The notes under the pieces were generated by a model, which saw only the letters and a list, made by a program, of their open reading frames with translations, ran no database searches and was not told where the DNA came from. The position numbers and the translations under genes were made by a program. 64,000 nucleotides of DNA from Pochonia chlamydosporia 170 (lineage: Eukaryota > Ascomycota > Sordariomycetes > Hypocreales > Clavicipitaceae): positions 806,001 to 870,000 of the forward strand of contig NC_035791.1 of NCBI RefSeq assembly GCF_001653235.2, in the 5' to 3' direction. How positions within the stretch are numbered: position 1 is the stretch's first letter; each line of letters starts with the position of its first letter. This document shows, in pieces, positions 34,012 through 45,207 of the stretch.

Positions 34012-34463
34012 GTTGATCTACCTCGATGTCTAAGGCGCTGCAAGGTGACAAGCGGATGAACAGGTCCTGCTGCCAGCGCAAAGCCCCAAGTGGCTCTGAG
34101 ACAACATCTGGTCCGGGCATCACAACAACCAACCGTTGACAGTTCGAGTATTTCAAACAGCGGTGAGATTGAACAGAAATTACCCCAGACAGCCTAGAGT
34201 GCACCGAAGCACAGGCGAACAGACCGCCCGTCCAAGCCCATGGACTACGTCGTGAATGATCCAGGCGCCAATACCGAGTGCTCATCATGCCAAGCACTTC
34301 GTTCGGGTTGATCCGAACGAGATGACGCCATTTGTACAAAAATCGGGGGTTACATTCGATCGGCCAAGTGACGACTCGATGCGCTAGCGTGGAATTTCTT
34401 GACGTCAGTGTACCTCCGTGTAAGTGATCTGCTAAGATTCTGTGGTTCTCTTAAATAGAGTTC
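34012..34463. other. intergenic region between divergent genes
   Basis: Shared upstream region of the kinase (minus) and the membrane-protein gene (plus). A minus-strand frame at 33974-34339 overlaps the kinase start and has no domain. Confidence 0.5.
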
Positions 34464-35894
34464 ATGTCCATCGCATCTCGCGTGAATCCGCATTCACTCA
34501 GTAAAAGCTCTTGCATATACAGTATGCGCAATTCTTCATTCGCCAATGCCCGATGGGAACCGTCGGGGCCAACTTTATCACTCCGCAGGTCGAGTGTGGC
34601 CGGACCCTTTGGATTCTTGAACCCTACAACGGCCATCTACGATATCAGAAGCAACGACGGGCCTGACGGTACCCGAAGTGACCTTGCCGATCTCACGGAT
34701 GCTGAACGACAAGAGAGGGCCAAGGTGCGATGGAATGCGCGAGACTATCGTAAAGGCATTAATACACTCTAGTCCCTGGGCGCATCCGCCTAAATTCGCA
34801 TGACCAAATAGTCTTATCTGACAAATGTAGGCCGTCATGTTCTTATTCTACCACGAGCTGCACCACTTACTTCCCGGCTACAAGATAGTTCCAGCCCCCA
34901 CTCAGTACTTCTTGGCATTACTCGCATGTGTACGTTGTTCCCGTATTGGGATGTCTCCTGGCTGGTTGGCATCTCATTCACCATCGGGTGCCTCATATTC
35001 GTCGCAGCCGGAATAGTCTCCTGGCTACCTCTATCATTCCCCGAGACGGCCTTCCCGAACGAAGCGTTGGTGTTGGGCGGTGTGTTGACGTTTCTTGGAG
35101 CGGCACTGTTTCAAATTGGAGCGGTGCTGCTGTTTCTCGAGTCGTACAACGATCGTGCCGAAACACAATTTGGCGGTGCGATGGAAGATTTGTTTGTGAA
35201 TCGCCTTGGAATAGCTCGACGCGTTCGGAATCACCGCCCCAAGCACTTCCATCCAGCAAACTGTCCTCAGAAATACTTGCCTTCGAATGATGGCAGTCTG
35301 AGCACGCCATCCCCTGAAAATGGAACTCGACAAGCTTCAGGTTCCTCGGGGGAGTCTAGCAATCTGACGCAACACGTCTCGCCAGCTAGTTCAAAAGATG
35401 ATGACATCTTCACCGAACGGACCTGGCAATGGTGGCCGTCTTGGCACGACGTGACAACGCACTACATCTACGAAATCGGGTTCCTTGCCTCCTTCACAAT
35501 GTCCGTTGGCGCTACCGTCTTTTCCATCTGTGGTATTCTCGCTCTACCCGGAATATTCAACAATCTCAGTGACGCGGCGCTCAAGGGTGCATATTTCTTC
35601 CCTTACCTCCTCGGCGGTCTTTTGTTCACCGTCGCATCGATCTTGTACATCTTGGAAACACAGCCCAACTGGTATACCCCGCAGCCGTTCAAGATAGGAT
35701 GGCATGTAGGCGTTTGGAATATGATTGGGAGTATTGGTTGGACACTTGCTGCATCGTTTGGATACGTTGGTACTTCTTGGAGTGACTACCAACGTGAGCT
35801 AACGCTGATATGGGCTTCGGCTGCTTTTAGTTTTGGCAGTGGGCTGCAGTGGTATGAGTCGCTTGATAAGTATGTGGTGATAATTGAGGATTAA
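34464..35894 (+). CDS. fungal multi-pass integral membrane protein (frame break near 34924-34944)
   Basis: The 3' exon, open from 34926 to 35894, encodes two clusters of hydrophobic helices ('WDVSWLVGISFTIGCLIFVA', 'GGVLTFLGAALFQIGAVLLF', then 'FLASFTMSVGATVFSICGIL', 'YLLGGLLFTVASILYIL') separated by a polar loop of about 90 residues. A 5' exon from the ATG at 34464 ends near 34749 at a GTAAAG donor. Between them, 34831-34923 reads as good protein in a different frame ('FYHELHHLLPGYKIVPAPTQ'), directly after the acceptor at 34830. Either one base is missing near 34930-34943, or the splicing is unusual. The GTAAAG donor joined to 34831 stays open into the 3' exon but loses the plausible peptide; a weak donor at 34725 restores the peptide but not the downstream frame. 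Function is unknown; it resembles uncharacterised fungal membrane proteins. Confidence 0.6.
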
Positions 35895-36066
35895 CGTGAT
35901 GTAAATAATGCGGACTGATGATAGAGGTAGTTTTACAAAGACCTGTCGACATGGCTGTGAGTGTAGTAGGACCTGCGCCTGGAATGCCCAGGAAACTAGT
36001 CTGCTCTTATACGTAACTATATCTTCGACTTTCTCTAGGTTACGTTGAGCGAGAACAGTCGTCTAA

Positions 36067-37625
36067 TTATTCTAGCGAGTTAATATAATCAACTAGCTTC
36101 CCCCAAGCATAAGGACTTGAATCTCCACCAAACCACATGTGCCCATTATGATCCCTGCCATGAACAAGAAGCATACTCGTCGTAAACTTCCCCATAGTCA
36201 AAGATCGGGAATGAAAGAAAACAGGACGAGCAAGCTTACCCAGTGTAGGTTGCCTGGTTCGGTCTACATGGGAGCTTCGTATCACCGCTGGGCTAAAGTC
36301 CACAATATCAAGCAACCCAGCCTTGCTCCAATTTGAGTACACCGTCAAGTATGATGTAGCATCCCCCGTTACAGGCAAGCTTCCCGTAGCACGCAGTGCT
36401 TCTGCTGACACCGCGGCGGCAAGCCTCATCTGCGACTCAGTGGTCTGCTCAGCAAGCGCTTTGCGAATATCCAGTGCCAACTCACCAACAGGCTTGGTCA
36501 GGATTTTGGACGCTGACTGCATTACCAGCAAACCGCATGGCGCGTTCTGTACATATGCGGCATCTGGGTTAAACAAGGCTGGTATTCGCGGTCGCGGATC
36601 TACGGCACCCAAAGTCGAAACCGTCCGGCCAGTGCCTGCGGGAAGACTCCACGCCGCGAGGCGGGCAGCCAAGGACATCAAGACATCTCCTTCGCTGATG
36701 AAAGGATCTCTCGATGTTGTGCTTGCTGCTTCAGCCGCCTCATCTCTGCAACCTTGTACTAGGGCATCCATTCGCTGCTTGGGAATGCAGATGGTGTGAG
36801 ATTGAAAGGCACTGGTCGTCCAAAATTGATCCCAGAGGAATTGGAGTATCCAAGTGACCTTTCGCCAACCGGAAAGTATGCTGTCTGCAATGAGAGGCGT
36901 CCCCTCAGGCGGATTGTCATACAATGGCTGCATGCTATCGTCCATACTTTTAAACTCCGGAGGTTCTTTGCCTGCAAGACATGCCACCCAGCCTTTGAGA
37001 ATAGCAGTAAATCCGCCAAGGTCGCTCATGGTATGGTTCCAATTGACTGAGAGGAGTGTTGCATCCATGAAAGTGACGACATGAAGAGAAAGCAGGGGAA
37101 AATCGCCGCGGAGATAATCATCCATGCATGTCGGGGCACCTGGGCCGTACGCAAGGGGAGCAAAGTCACGGGCACTTAGGAATAATTGTGCGTTGTTGCC
37201 TGCTTTGGGAAATGTTGATGCGAGTGAATGCTCTGCGATTGAGATGTCGAAATGCTCTTTGGTGAAGTAGATGGGAGGCCGTTCTGGAGTAAATGGGCGC
37301 GGGATATGAACCTCCAGCTTGCCGTCACTCTTATAACCAATGATTAGCTATGTGACGACAGTCGGTGAGTTTGTTACGGACTCACTCGAAGACGATATCG
37401 GCCGCCTAGTTTTCTCCAATCGCCGGTCTCTATTAGGTCTGATAACGATTTTCCCAACATGTCTGCCTGAAGCACCTCTTCGAAACGGAATGTCCAAAAC
37501 AAGTCGTATGAACGCATGACTTCTTGATTATCAAAGAGGTGCACCTGTACCACCTCATCTGTTGGATGGAGAATAGGCGCCACTGGGGTCGGCTGGAGCC
37601 CTAGAAGGCGTGCAATAAACGACAT
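36067..37625 (-). CDS. BAHD-like acyltransferase (transferase family)
   Basis: Two exons on the minus strand (37625-37386 and 37329-36067, 56-bp intron), 500 residues. The catalytic HxxxD motif is 'NHTMSD' (His179, Asp183), in the strand-loop context 'LLSVNWNHTMSDLGGF' typical of the transferase family that includes plant BAHD enzymes and fungal trichothecene 3-O-acetyltransferase. These enzymes transfer an acyl group from acyl-CoA to an alcohol or amine. The second BAHD signature, DFGWG, is not seen; the matching C-terminal region reads 'MWFGGDSSPYAWGKL', which is common in fungal members. Substrate unknown. Its upstream region is shared with an unrecognised gene on the plus strand, and a secondary-metabolite or detoxification role is inference. 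Confidence 0.88.
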
Positions 37626-38425
37626 GATTACGATGATGATTTCAACGGAGAGAAGATCTAGGAGGAGATGAGCGATTGCTGTGAAGAGAGAAGCAAGTTG
37701 CTGTAAATCACTGTATCGCGTGAGCGTTGTTTCAAGTGAGCCGGATAGAATACCTTACGGGCAGCTTCACCCTGACATATGCGCCAGGTCTGCGATCGGA
37801 TGTGGAGGGATGACTACTGTGATGCAAGGATACTCCAGCTGCGCTTCATACAACGTGTCGACCCTTGTGCCCTGGTTGCTTGGTGAAGGTGAGAACGTTG
37901 AAATTATTTGATGCGAGTTGCTTAACTTCGGTCCAGGTTAGTTGAAATCAATTGTGTCTTGTGATTGGCTGCTTATCTTACATGTGTCAGCTCTGGTTTG
38001 GTTTGAACTTTGCGACATCATAAATTCTGGAATAATAGACATACTTTGCGAATAGTGCCGTCTATCAAATTCATAAGGGTAGCATATTTCTTTGTCGAAA
38101 AATAGAGCATTGCTATTGATTTGGCGTTTTTGGCTGCCATATGGAGCAATCTAGACCTGGCTGAACAAATCGTGGCTCATGAGGCGTTTGCATTGCCGTC
38201 AACGAAACCAGATATTTTCACCTTACGGGCTGAATTATTGCTACCACTTGCCAGCCGTCACATGATGGGGTTTTCAAAAATTATTTAAATACAAGAACGA
38301 CAAGTTCCGGTTTTCGATACCTGAGGAGCATATTCAACCCCGCCATTTTTAAAAACCAATCGTTCAACGCCATTCAGCTACACAGCAAGATGAGTTCGTT
38401 TGTCTTGAAATGAGTACAGGTCATA
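37626..38425. other. intergenic region between divergent genes
   Basis: No convincing gene. A 76-codon plus frame (37681-37911) lacks any domain. Near 38390 lies an ATG in good context whose frame stops after seven codons, directly upstream of and in frame with the next gene (see findings). Confidence 0.5.
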
Positions 38426-39244
38426 GTGATCAATCTGACGACATATGTAGGTGCTCCAGTTAATGGTAAGGCCATCGGCTATGACACTGGGGATATTCCA
38501 GCCCTCGGTGCCGTTACTGTCGAGCTGCTCTTGGGAGTGCCCGGCATTCCCCTGCAGGGTTGCATCGATCAACAGTACAAGGATAGCCAGATCATGGATA
38601 AGCGACCTGGGATGTACTTGAAGTACATGCCATACCGCTACGATGAAGTAACTGCCAAAGTATTCACCGGCGGTTCATATTTGTTTGACACGTGGGAGAA
38701 CGCAAAGGAGTATAAACGCTGGGTGGGGGAAGACTATGAAGTAGGGGAACCGAAGGCGAAGTTCTTGGAGCAACCCTTGTTCGAAACGTCGTCGTGTCGT
38801 GTCTGGAAGGTCATCGGGGCTCACAGTTTTGCCCCTATTGAAGAGCACGCTGTCGGCCGTCTGCAATATTGGTCGGCCAAGGGCGAAAATGCCGAAGACA
38901 GTCTGCGTGACATCTATCCGAAGCTGAAGACTGCCGCCGAAGTACAGAATGCAGCCGCATTTTGGTTATTGTTTGATCCTGAGAATAACGTTTTTGGAAT
39001 CCAGTTAGCTTTCAAGAAGGCGGAAGGGAATGATGAGGCAGCTGCGAGACGAACGCTGGCTGTTGCGGCGAGCAAACCCAGTTTGGAACACCTGATGCCG
39101 GAGGGATTCTGCGAGAAGTCGTTATTTGATCGGACCAGTCTGTTTTTGACTCTGTGGTTGCCGAAATCTCGAGCTGCTGGTGGCTGTGAGCGTCTCATCC
39201 CAAATCATCCTGTAGTGCCCAACATCTCACATAGAAACGAGTGA
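38426..39244 (+). CDS. unrecognised protein, start uncertain
   Basis: An open frame to 39244. The first in-frame ATG inside it is at 38594 (216 residues, starting 'MDKRPGMYLKYMPYRYDEVT'), but the sequence before it also looks coding. Visible features are 'GGSYLFDTWENAKEYKRWV', 'SCRVWKVIGAHSFAPIEEHAVGR' and 'AAFWLLFDPENNVFGIQLAFKK', alternating strands and helices that suggest a small alpha/beta (perhaps dimeric alpha-beta barrel) fold. There is no signal peptide or membrane segment. I cannot name the family. It faces the acyltransferase across a shared promoter. The in-frame upstream ATG at 38390 is cut off by a TGA at 38411, so the gene could also be disrupted at its 5' end. Confidence 0.55.
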   Translation: MINLTTYVGAPVNGKAIGYDTGDIPALGAVTVELLLGVPGIPLQGCIDQQYKDSQIMDKRPGMYLKYMPYRYDEVTAKVFTGGSYLFDTWENAKEYKRWVGEDYEVGEPKAKFLEQPLFETSSCRVWKVIGAHSFAPIEEHAVGRLQYWSAKGENAEDSLRDIYPKLKTAAEVQNAAAFWLLFDPENNVFGIQLAFKKAEGNDEAAARRTLAVAASKPSLEHLMPEGFCEKSLFDRTSLFLTLWLPKSRAAGGCERLIPNHPVVPNISHRNE

Positions 39245-39566
39245 AATTTGCGTGGGCACATCAAAAGTATTGTTTTGCATATCTTTACATGAGTCATCTA
39301 ATTTGGAATCATAACGACTAATATACAAACTGCCTCTCTTCAAAAAGTCCTCGGGGATGTTTGCAGCGATCGACATATCAGAAAGGTTTGTGTGACGTGG
39401 TGTCGCCGGGGTAGTGTTGTCTGTACTGTGACTCTGAGACCCCTCGGATTCGAATCGTTCTCTTCGGATTTAGTCATCTGATGCCCATCGTCATATAATT
39501 CGTAGTTCCCAATGGAGTTGTCTCAACAGGTCGACGTGTTCGTCAGCAGCCTCATGATGAACATGA
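39245..39566. other. intergenic between convergent genes
   Basis: 3' flanks of the unrecognised gene and of the homeobox gene. No gene seen. Confidence 0.6.
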
Positions 39567-42554
39567 CTAAACATGGTCTGAAACAATACCAACACTGGCT
39601 TTGAACCGCTGCAACCACTCTGGATTATCGGCAGCCGTCTGATTCCACGGATCGTCACTAAAAACAGTTTAGTAAAGCAGAAATAGTACAGATTAGCGAT
39701 TACTTACTCGTTGTACAATAGGCATCGAGCATGATGCTGTATTTCCTCATCCGACGGCACATGGCAGTTTGGGTTGTTCGGAGACATGGTGGAAGTGACC
39801 CAACGGCCCAATTCGCGACTCAACCACTTATAAAAGTTTGGATCGTGGAGCATATAAGATCCGAGTTGAAGATGGTCGGCGTGTTGCTGGGAGTGAGCTT
39901 CATCCCGCTGAGAGGGTGCTGTTCTGTTCGGTTGCAATTTGTAAAGTTCTCCCCTGCCATTGTCCATTTCTTCGTCTTGTGATGTCATCGCGGGAAGTAT
40001 AGAGAGGTGAGAGAGTAAGTGTATGCTGGTCGCAGGATTCGACGAGGCGTGCTCCCGACAAGTTAGATGAGGTTTAATAAATATACTTGCCCGGTCTTGT
40101 TGGATTCCACAGACAGCCGCTTCATCAATAGGTAAACCAGATGTGACGAACTCGTCGGTGATTTCTGGATGACCGAGTATTGCCCCAGATGTGGTGGATT
40201 GAATCTGATGATCTGTTGAAGCCCACGATGTAGAGGAGTGGCTGCATTCAGCGAAAGGAAGATATGCACGCTCTCTAAAGTTGCTAAGCCAGCTGGTTGG
40301 AGACGCTTGGACTAGTATCATAAACCAAGTGAAGACACGATCCGACAAGGGAAACTTGAGACCCTGTTGCAGTTGCGTTAGTATTTTGCAGGCCTCAAGT
40401 TGCAATGTAGCGTTGCATATGGCAGCCGGATTAGCCATCGCTTCACCAAGCACAAAGTCATGCAGTTGAGCCTCGAGGGGGCATTCTTCGAATAGCGTCT
40501 TCTTTCCTCGAATCTCCAGAGTCCGAAGTCTCCCCTCAGACGGTGTCCGTATAGGGAGGAACTGCGCTTGTGTCGCAATCGTTTCGTTCGACATGACCAA
40601 GTCACGTAGCCAGGATGACTTTGCGGCCACATCTGCGTCTAACGATAACAGCTCTGAAGCGTAAATAATGCGACAGGCTTCGAGTTGTATGGCGTTACTA
40701 TCAGGGATCTTGCCCGTGCTGTACTGATACATTTCAACAAAACACGAGAGCTCAACCACCAGCAGTTCGTATGCGGTACGAGGAGACTCTGGTGAAATAT
40801 CACTCGCCTCGAATGGAAACGGACTGTTTAGCTCTTCTCCAAGAACATCTGTACCATTATCATTAGTCTGTATCAAGGGCCGACGAGAATAACTTACAAG
40901 GCGGAATGGCGTTTTCAAGTGTATTTGTAATGGCATCGTCAAACCCCCAGTCACCGGTCCAATTGGCCATAGTTTTACCCATTTTAAAATGGTCTGCCAG
41001 ATGCTCAACCCGATCGATCCAAGTCTCCAAAGCAGTTCCACAAAATCCGCATCTCGATCGGATTCTTGGCGTGGACGATTTCCAGTCTTTCGCAATTGAT
41101 TCGATCAATTTTGACTTATGTACCAAGTGTAAGTGTTGTTTAAGGTGATCTTTTCTGTTGAAGACTCGTTCTTGGCAGGAATCCGGATTATGACTGTTGA
41201 TATGACGATCCGTTGGCTCCGAGGTACCACAGAAGACGCAGATATCTTGGCCAGTTTCTGGGTCAACTGCTCGAGGTCCATCCGGGGAACACAGCCATCG
41301 CTCCAAGGGTATATGAAGCGTCTTTTCATGGCGTTGCCAGTCATATTTAGTTTTGAAGGTCTCCGCACAAAATGTGCACTGAAACGGCTGCTGTGCATTT
41401 CTGGCCAGCGGCCTCCTCGGCTTTGAGCGTAGCACACGTCGCCGGCGACGTGACTTGTTCCATGAGAGAGGTCGATTCTTCGATATAGAGTCACCAGAGC
41501 CGTACGAATATGCTGACGCAAGCGAACTGCCACTTGAAGTTCCATGGCTATTGTCTGAGGATTCATTGTTGGATTGGCCGGAGCCATCATCTACGTGCTT
41601 GGAGAAAGACCAAGCTTAGCGGGTCAAGTTAGTAACGGATTCTCCTCGAACGATTTCCTCGATGGTCGTCGATTTAAGCTTACTTTGTGATGGTTTGGCA
41701 ACTTTAACTGCATTAAAAATATCTGAAACTGCTGCAGGCTCCGCCTCTGGAGGCGAGTCTACCCAGCGCTCGAGAGGGCTCATGGCGCGGCAAGGACGGC
41801 GAGTCTGGACTGCAGGCGTATCCGGTCGTTTTGGAATATCTATCGACGCGCTGTCTGACTCGATTCCGGGTGTCGTTCTTTGGGATGATCGGTTGCTGTG
41901 GTGCATCTTTTCTCGCCGTCTGGCATTGGCAAGCCAGTTTTTGATCTGCGTTTTAGACAGACCTGTCTGCTGTTGCAAGATCTTTGTTTCTTCTTTACTT
42001 GGATACGGGTAGTCGTAATGATTTGAAAACCATTGCGATAATAGCTTGGATGATTCCATGGAGAATCGTGTACCTATTTTTGGGGGGTTTGCAGCATTTA
42101 GATTGGCAAAGTTAACAACAGACGTCGAATTTAGGGGAGCTGTTTCTGAACTAGCATCCAAGAATAGCGACGGCATAGTGACATCTTGTTGACTTTGTGG
42201 CCCAAGGACATCATGAGTCGCTTTCTTGTCTCCAGTTGAATCTCCTTGGTGCGATGGCGACAGATGAGTTAAACCCGGGTTTGCATCCAACTCAGCCATC
42301 GTATGGATTTCTCCTGGCTCAGCGAAGGGCAAGTTTCGATAGCCTAATAAGTCATCGATTGGTTTGTAATTATGCGTTAGCTGGCCTGCATCCAGGAGGT
42401 TGGGAAGTTGCCCCGAAACTGTTGTGATTGAATCCTGAGGTGACTTTCTGTTACTTGCTTGGCCTGGAGACGGCGGGTGCTGTTGTTCGGTTGCATAGCT
42501 ACTGTAGTCGGCATCATCGCCATGCTGAACAAATGGATACCCAGACCCGGTCAT
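39567..42554 (-). CDS. TALE homeobox plus C2H2 zinc-finger transcription factor
   Basis: Hand-spliced from four exons: 42554-41684, 41614-40898, 40848-39708 and 39657-39567 (introns 69, 49 and 50 bp), 939 residues. Residues about 158-218 are a TALE/KN-type homeodomain with the three-residue loop extension ('NHYDYPYPSKEE') and recognition helix 'TQIKNWLANARRRE' (Trp207, Asn210). A Ser/Gly-rich linker leads to C2H2 fingers starting near residue 360 ('FQCTFCAETFKTKYDWQRHEKTLH', here interrupted only by family variation), then 'CVFCGTSEPTDRHINSH' and 'CGFCGTALETWIDRVEHLADHF'. The end 'DDPWNQTAADNPEWLQRFK' is typical of this homeobox-C2H2 family of filamentous ascomycetes. It is a nuclear DNA-binding regulator; some family members affect development, but the role here is unknown. 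A short exon or intron upstream of 42554 (GTAAGT near 42673) is possible. Confidence 0.85.
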
Positions 42555-43280
42555 GTCTTGTGGTTTCCAGCTGACTGAAGGGCGCACTGGTTAACATGAT
42601 AAAATACAAATGAAACTTGGGTTCAACGTTGGAGAACTCAAATCCAAGGATCAGAAGAAGAGACTCGCCACTTACGGGACACCTTTGGGGTTCTCCAAGG
42701 TCCACTTTATTGTGTTGACCACGCCTTGAAGGCTTTAGTCTTGGTTGTTTGACCCACCCCCAGTGGCTGCTTTATTACTGGATTCATGGTTTAGTTAGCG
42801 CCGATATGCAGAAATACTCTGACAAGTCCAGTGACAGGCACTATTCAGACATTCGTTGTAAGAATAAGCTATTTGTAATGTTGGATTTAGTTATTGGGGC
42901 GTTTTGAAGATCTAATATGGAGTAGCAGGATGTATTGGCCGGCCTTTGCAACCTAGCCAGCGGTCTTGGACGAGCTTTAGCCCTACTGGCCCCAGGTAAA
43001 CACGACTGACCCAACCGTGTTAGAATGTACGAGAGAATCCAACACTGCTGGCCAAATGAAATAGTGTGTATATGATCGAGCTGAGGACTGTCCTGCTGTG
43101 TTTCAGAATACCCAGATGTAGTTGTATAAAATCAACTCTGGTGCTCAAGTATCCCACCCAAAGTTTGCCCGCCGTGGTCCCAGTCATTCTACACGTGTAG
43201 AGAGTCGCTATGCCAGTTCACACAACAACCCTTGGGCCAATCCCGAGACACTCCAATATTACATATGCGATTTTGAGCTA
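42555..43280. other. intergenic
   Basis: Promoter of the homeobox gene and 3' flank of the 55-residue gene. No other gene seen. Confidence 0.5.
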
Positions 43281-43448
43281 TCAAGCAGCCTTTGACTCTT
43301 TCGTCTGCGAAGCCTTTGCTTGCTCCAACTCCACATTCAGCTTCTTATACTCTTCATACCACTCCTTCATCTGTGCATTCGTGCCCCCGGCATTGAGAAG
43401 GCCGGAAATATGGGCCAATTTTGAGGCAATGTCCTCTGCGGAAGTCAT
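43281..43448 (-). CDS. small hydrophilic helical protein, 55 residues
   Basis: An intact frame of 55 codons: starts 'MTSAEDIASKLAHISGLLNA', has 'GGTNAQMKEWYEEYKKL' in the middle and an Ala/Lys/Gln/Ser-rich end. It looks coding: a Ser/Ala-capped amphipathic helix, a Gly-Gly turn, then a second charged helix, with little Cys or low-complexity bias. No domain was recognised and no membrane segment is present. The start ATG stands within gaagtcATG context on the minus strand. It sits alone between the homeobox gene and the NACHT gene. I rate it likely on composition only; conservation in other fungi would settle it. Confidence 0.5.
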   Translation of the reverse strand: MTSAEDIASKLAHISGLLNAGGTNAQMKEWYEEYKKLNVELEQAKASQTKESKAA

Positions 43449-45207
43449 GGAGGGAGGACAAAGTCTCTGTGTATGTGTCGATGTGCTAGGAAATATTGGG
43501 TCGCTTGTTTGGAGACCGAATGGCTGATTGAGTTAGGACCAGAAAAGGATAGTGATACCGTCAATATGGTTGCGGTTTGTCGGCCAAACGGAGTCAACAA
43601 GTCAGTGGAATTCAACGTTTGAGGGGAAGATCCGAAGTCATGAGGCGAGTGGAGATCAGATGAAGAGCATCCAAATTAGGCATAGACTATGTGCGTTTGG
43701 CCAATCAAAGAGACTTTGAGCTTGTCAAACTCTGCTCTCTTTTAAAGGATGCTGTCACCATAGCAGGTACATATGACCATAGCCGCATGAAAAATCTGGA
43801 TCCCGTCTGATCTCCGAGCGATAACCATGCGAGCGCCGGATTAGTAGTTGGGTCGGTGACGACCAGCGAATACCTGGTGTTATATGTAATTCACTTTTTG
43901 TCTTTTTGCCATTTACACTAGCTGAAAGCTAATTTGTCCCTTGATACCAAGTAAGTCGTGGCCAAGAAGAGTACTGTCGACATTGCTTGTCAAAACACAC
44001 CGTGGTGGACACTGTTTCCTTCGATGTAGTCCCTGTTTGTACTCATTTTTTGTTTAGTGGGCTCACCCGCCTGTCCATAATCCTTGGTTTAATTCTCTGT
44101 TCAACGTCCTCTACGTCTCGTTCACGGCCCTTCCTGTCACCAATGAGGAACGACAGTGACGGTGTGTCCAATATGAAGACTCACACCAAGTGCCTCCTCC
44201 TAATCCGCTGTTGGGTCCAAGAGAGGCAAATTTGTTGGCTATTCTCTCGTTCCAAAATTAACCGCAATTCTCCCTGTGGTGGATGAGTGAGGATATAAAC
44301 TGGGATGGCTTCTGAGACGTTGCGTCAACCCGAGATAAATCGCAACAAAGCTCGCGCACTACTCACGAGACGTTGATTTCCCGTCTCCCTCAGTCCAACC
44401 GGTCTGTGTTGCTTGTTCTCAAATGTCAGATCTCGACGTGGCAATTAGAGGTATGTGCACCTACTGGGACACTAGTGAAACATGGCCGTGAGCATTTGCA
44501 TCTCCTGTATGTTTTTACTGATAGCAGAATCTATTAGACCTTTAGTTTCCACCTTTCGGGCGATTCATCGCCACAGTCCGTCGATATCCGTCGATCCAAA
44601 TCCGGTCACTCCCGGTAGTTTGTTGGTACACCACACAAAAAGGCTCACCATACATCTCCGTCCGGTGAAACTCGACCATCCTTGTCATCACATTGTTCCT
44701 TACATCCTAGAACTTGGCGTGGCCGATCAAGCTCTTGGCGACCTTCTCTGTGCTGTGGTATTCCTGCTATTCCTTTCAGAGTGTTTCTGGTGCACCGACA
44801 AGGACTTGCTGGCCACCAAACCGATCTTCTACCCCTGTCTCATCGAGAAACACCTTGGAAACATTGTATTTTCTTTAATTAACACGATTATCAGAAATTT
44901 TTGCCGGACTGGCTCTGGCTCTTTGTTCTCCTCTTGGCTGGCCTCGAAATTGCGTAATCCTCTGGTCGTACTTGACCTTTGTTAGCTGATACTGTACGAC
45001 AGCATCAGTCCAGTAATGTTTCTCTTCGCAAATATGTGTGTGATAAGACTTTGTTGGCTCAAACGAATCTGTCGCTACCTGCCTCAGGAAGCCTAACCAG
45101 CATGACCTAGTTTTGAGCATTTAAACAAGATGTAAAGCTCATTACGACCACACTTTTCTTCACATTTGTTGGTCAGCATTGGTGATCCCGAGAAGCCGTT
45201 GAGTACA
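43449..45207. other. 1.8 kb without a supported gene; possible gene relic on minus strand
   Basis: Plus-strand frames at 43987-44286 and 44482-44985 have no domain. On the minus strand between about 44990 and 44540 one frame reads like decayed protein with several in-frame stops (see findings). The last 30 bases before the NACHT ATG contain a possible splice acceptor at 45176, so an extra 5' exon of that gene may lie here. Confidence 0.4.

Noticed and set aside
44423..44450. mini-exon 'MSDLDVAIR' with GTATGT donor as the first exon of the NACHT gene
   Set aside because: The phase does not fit the acceptor at 45176 and the intron would be over 700 bp.
44482..44985. 167-codon open frame on the plus strand with a hydrophobic segment
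   Set aside because: No recognisable domain; it lies opposite a more protein-like but broken minus frame, so it is probably an antisense shadow.
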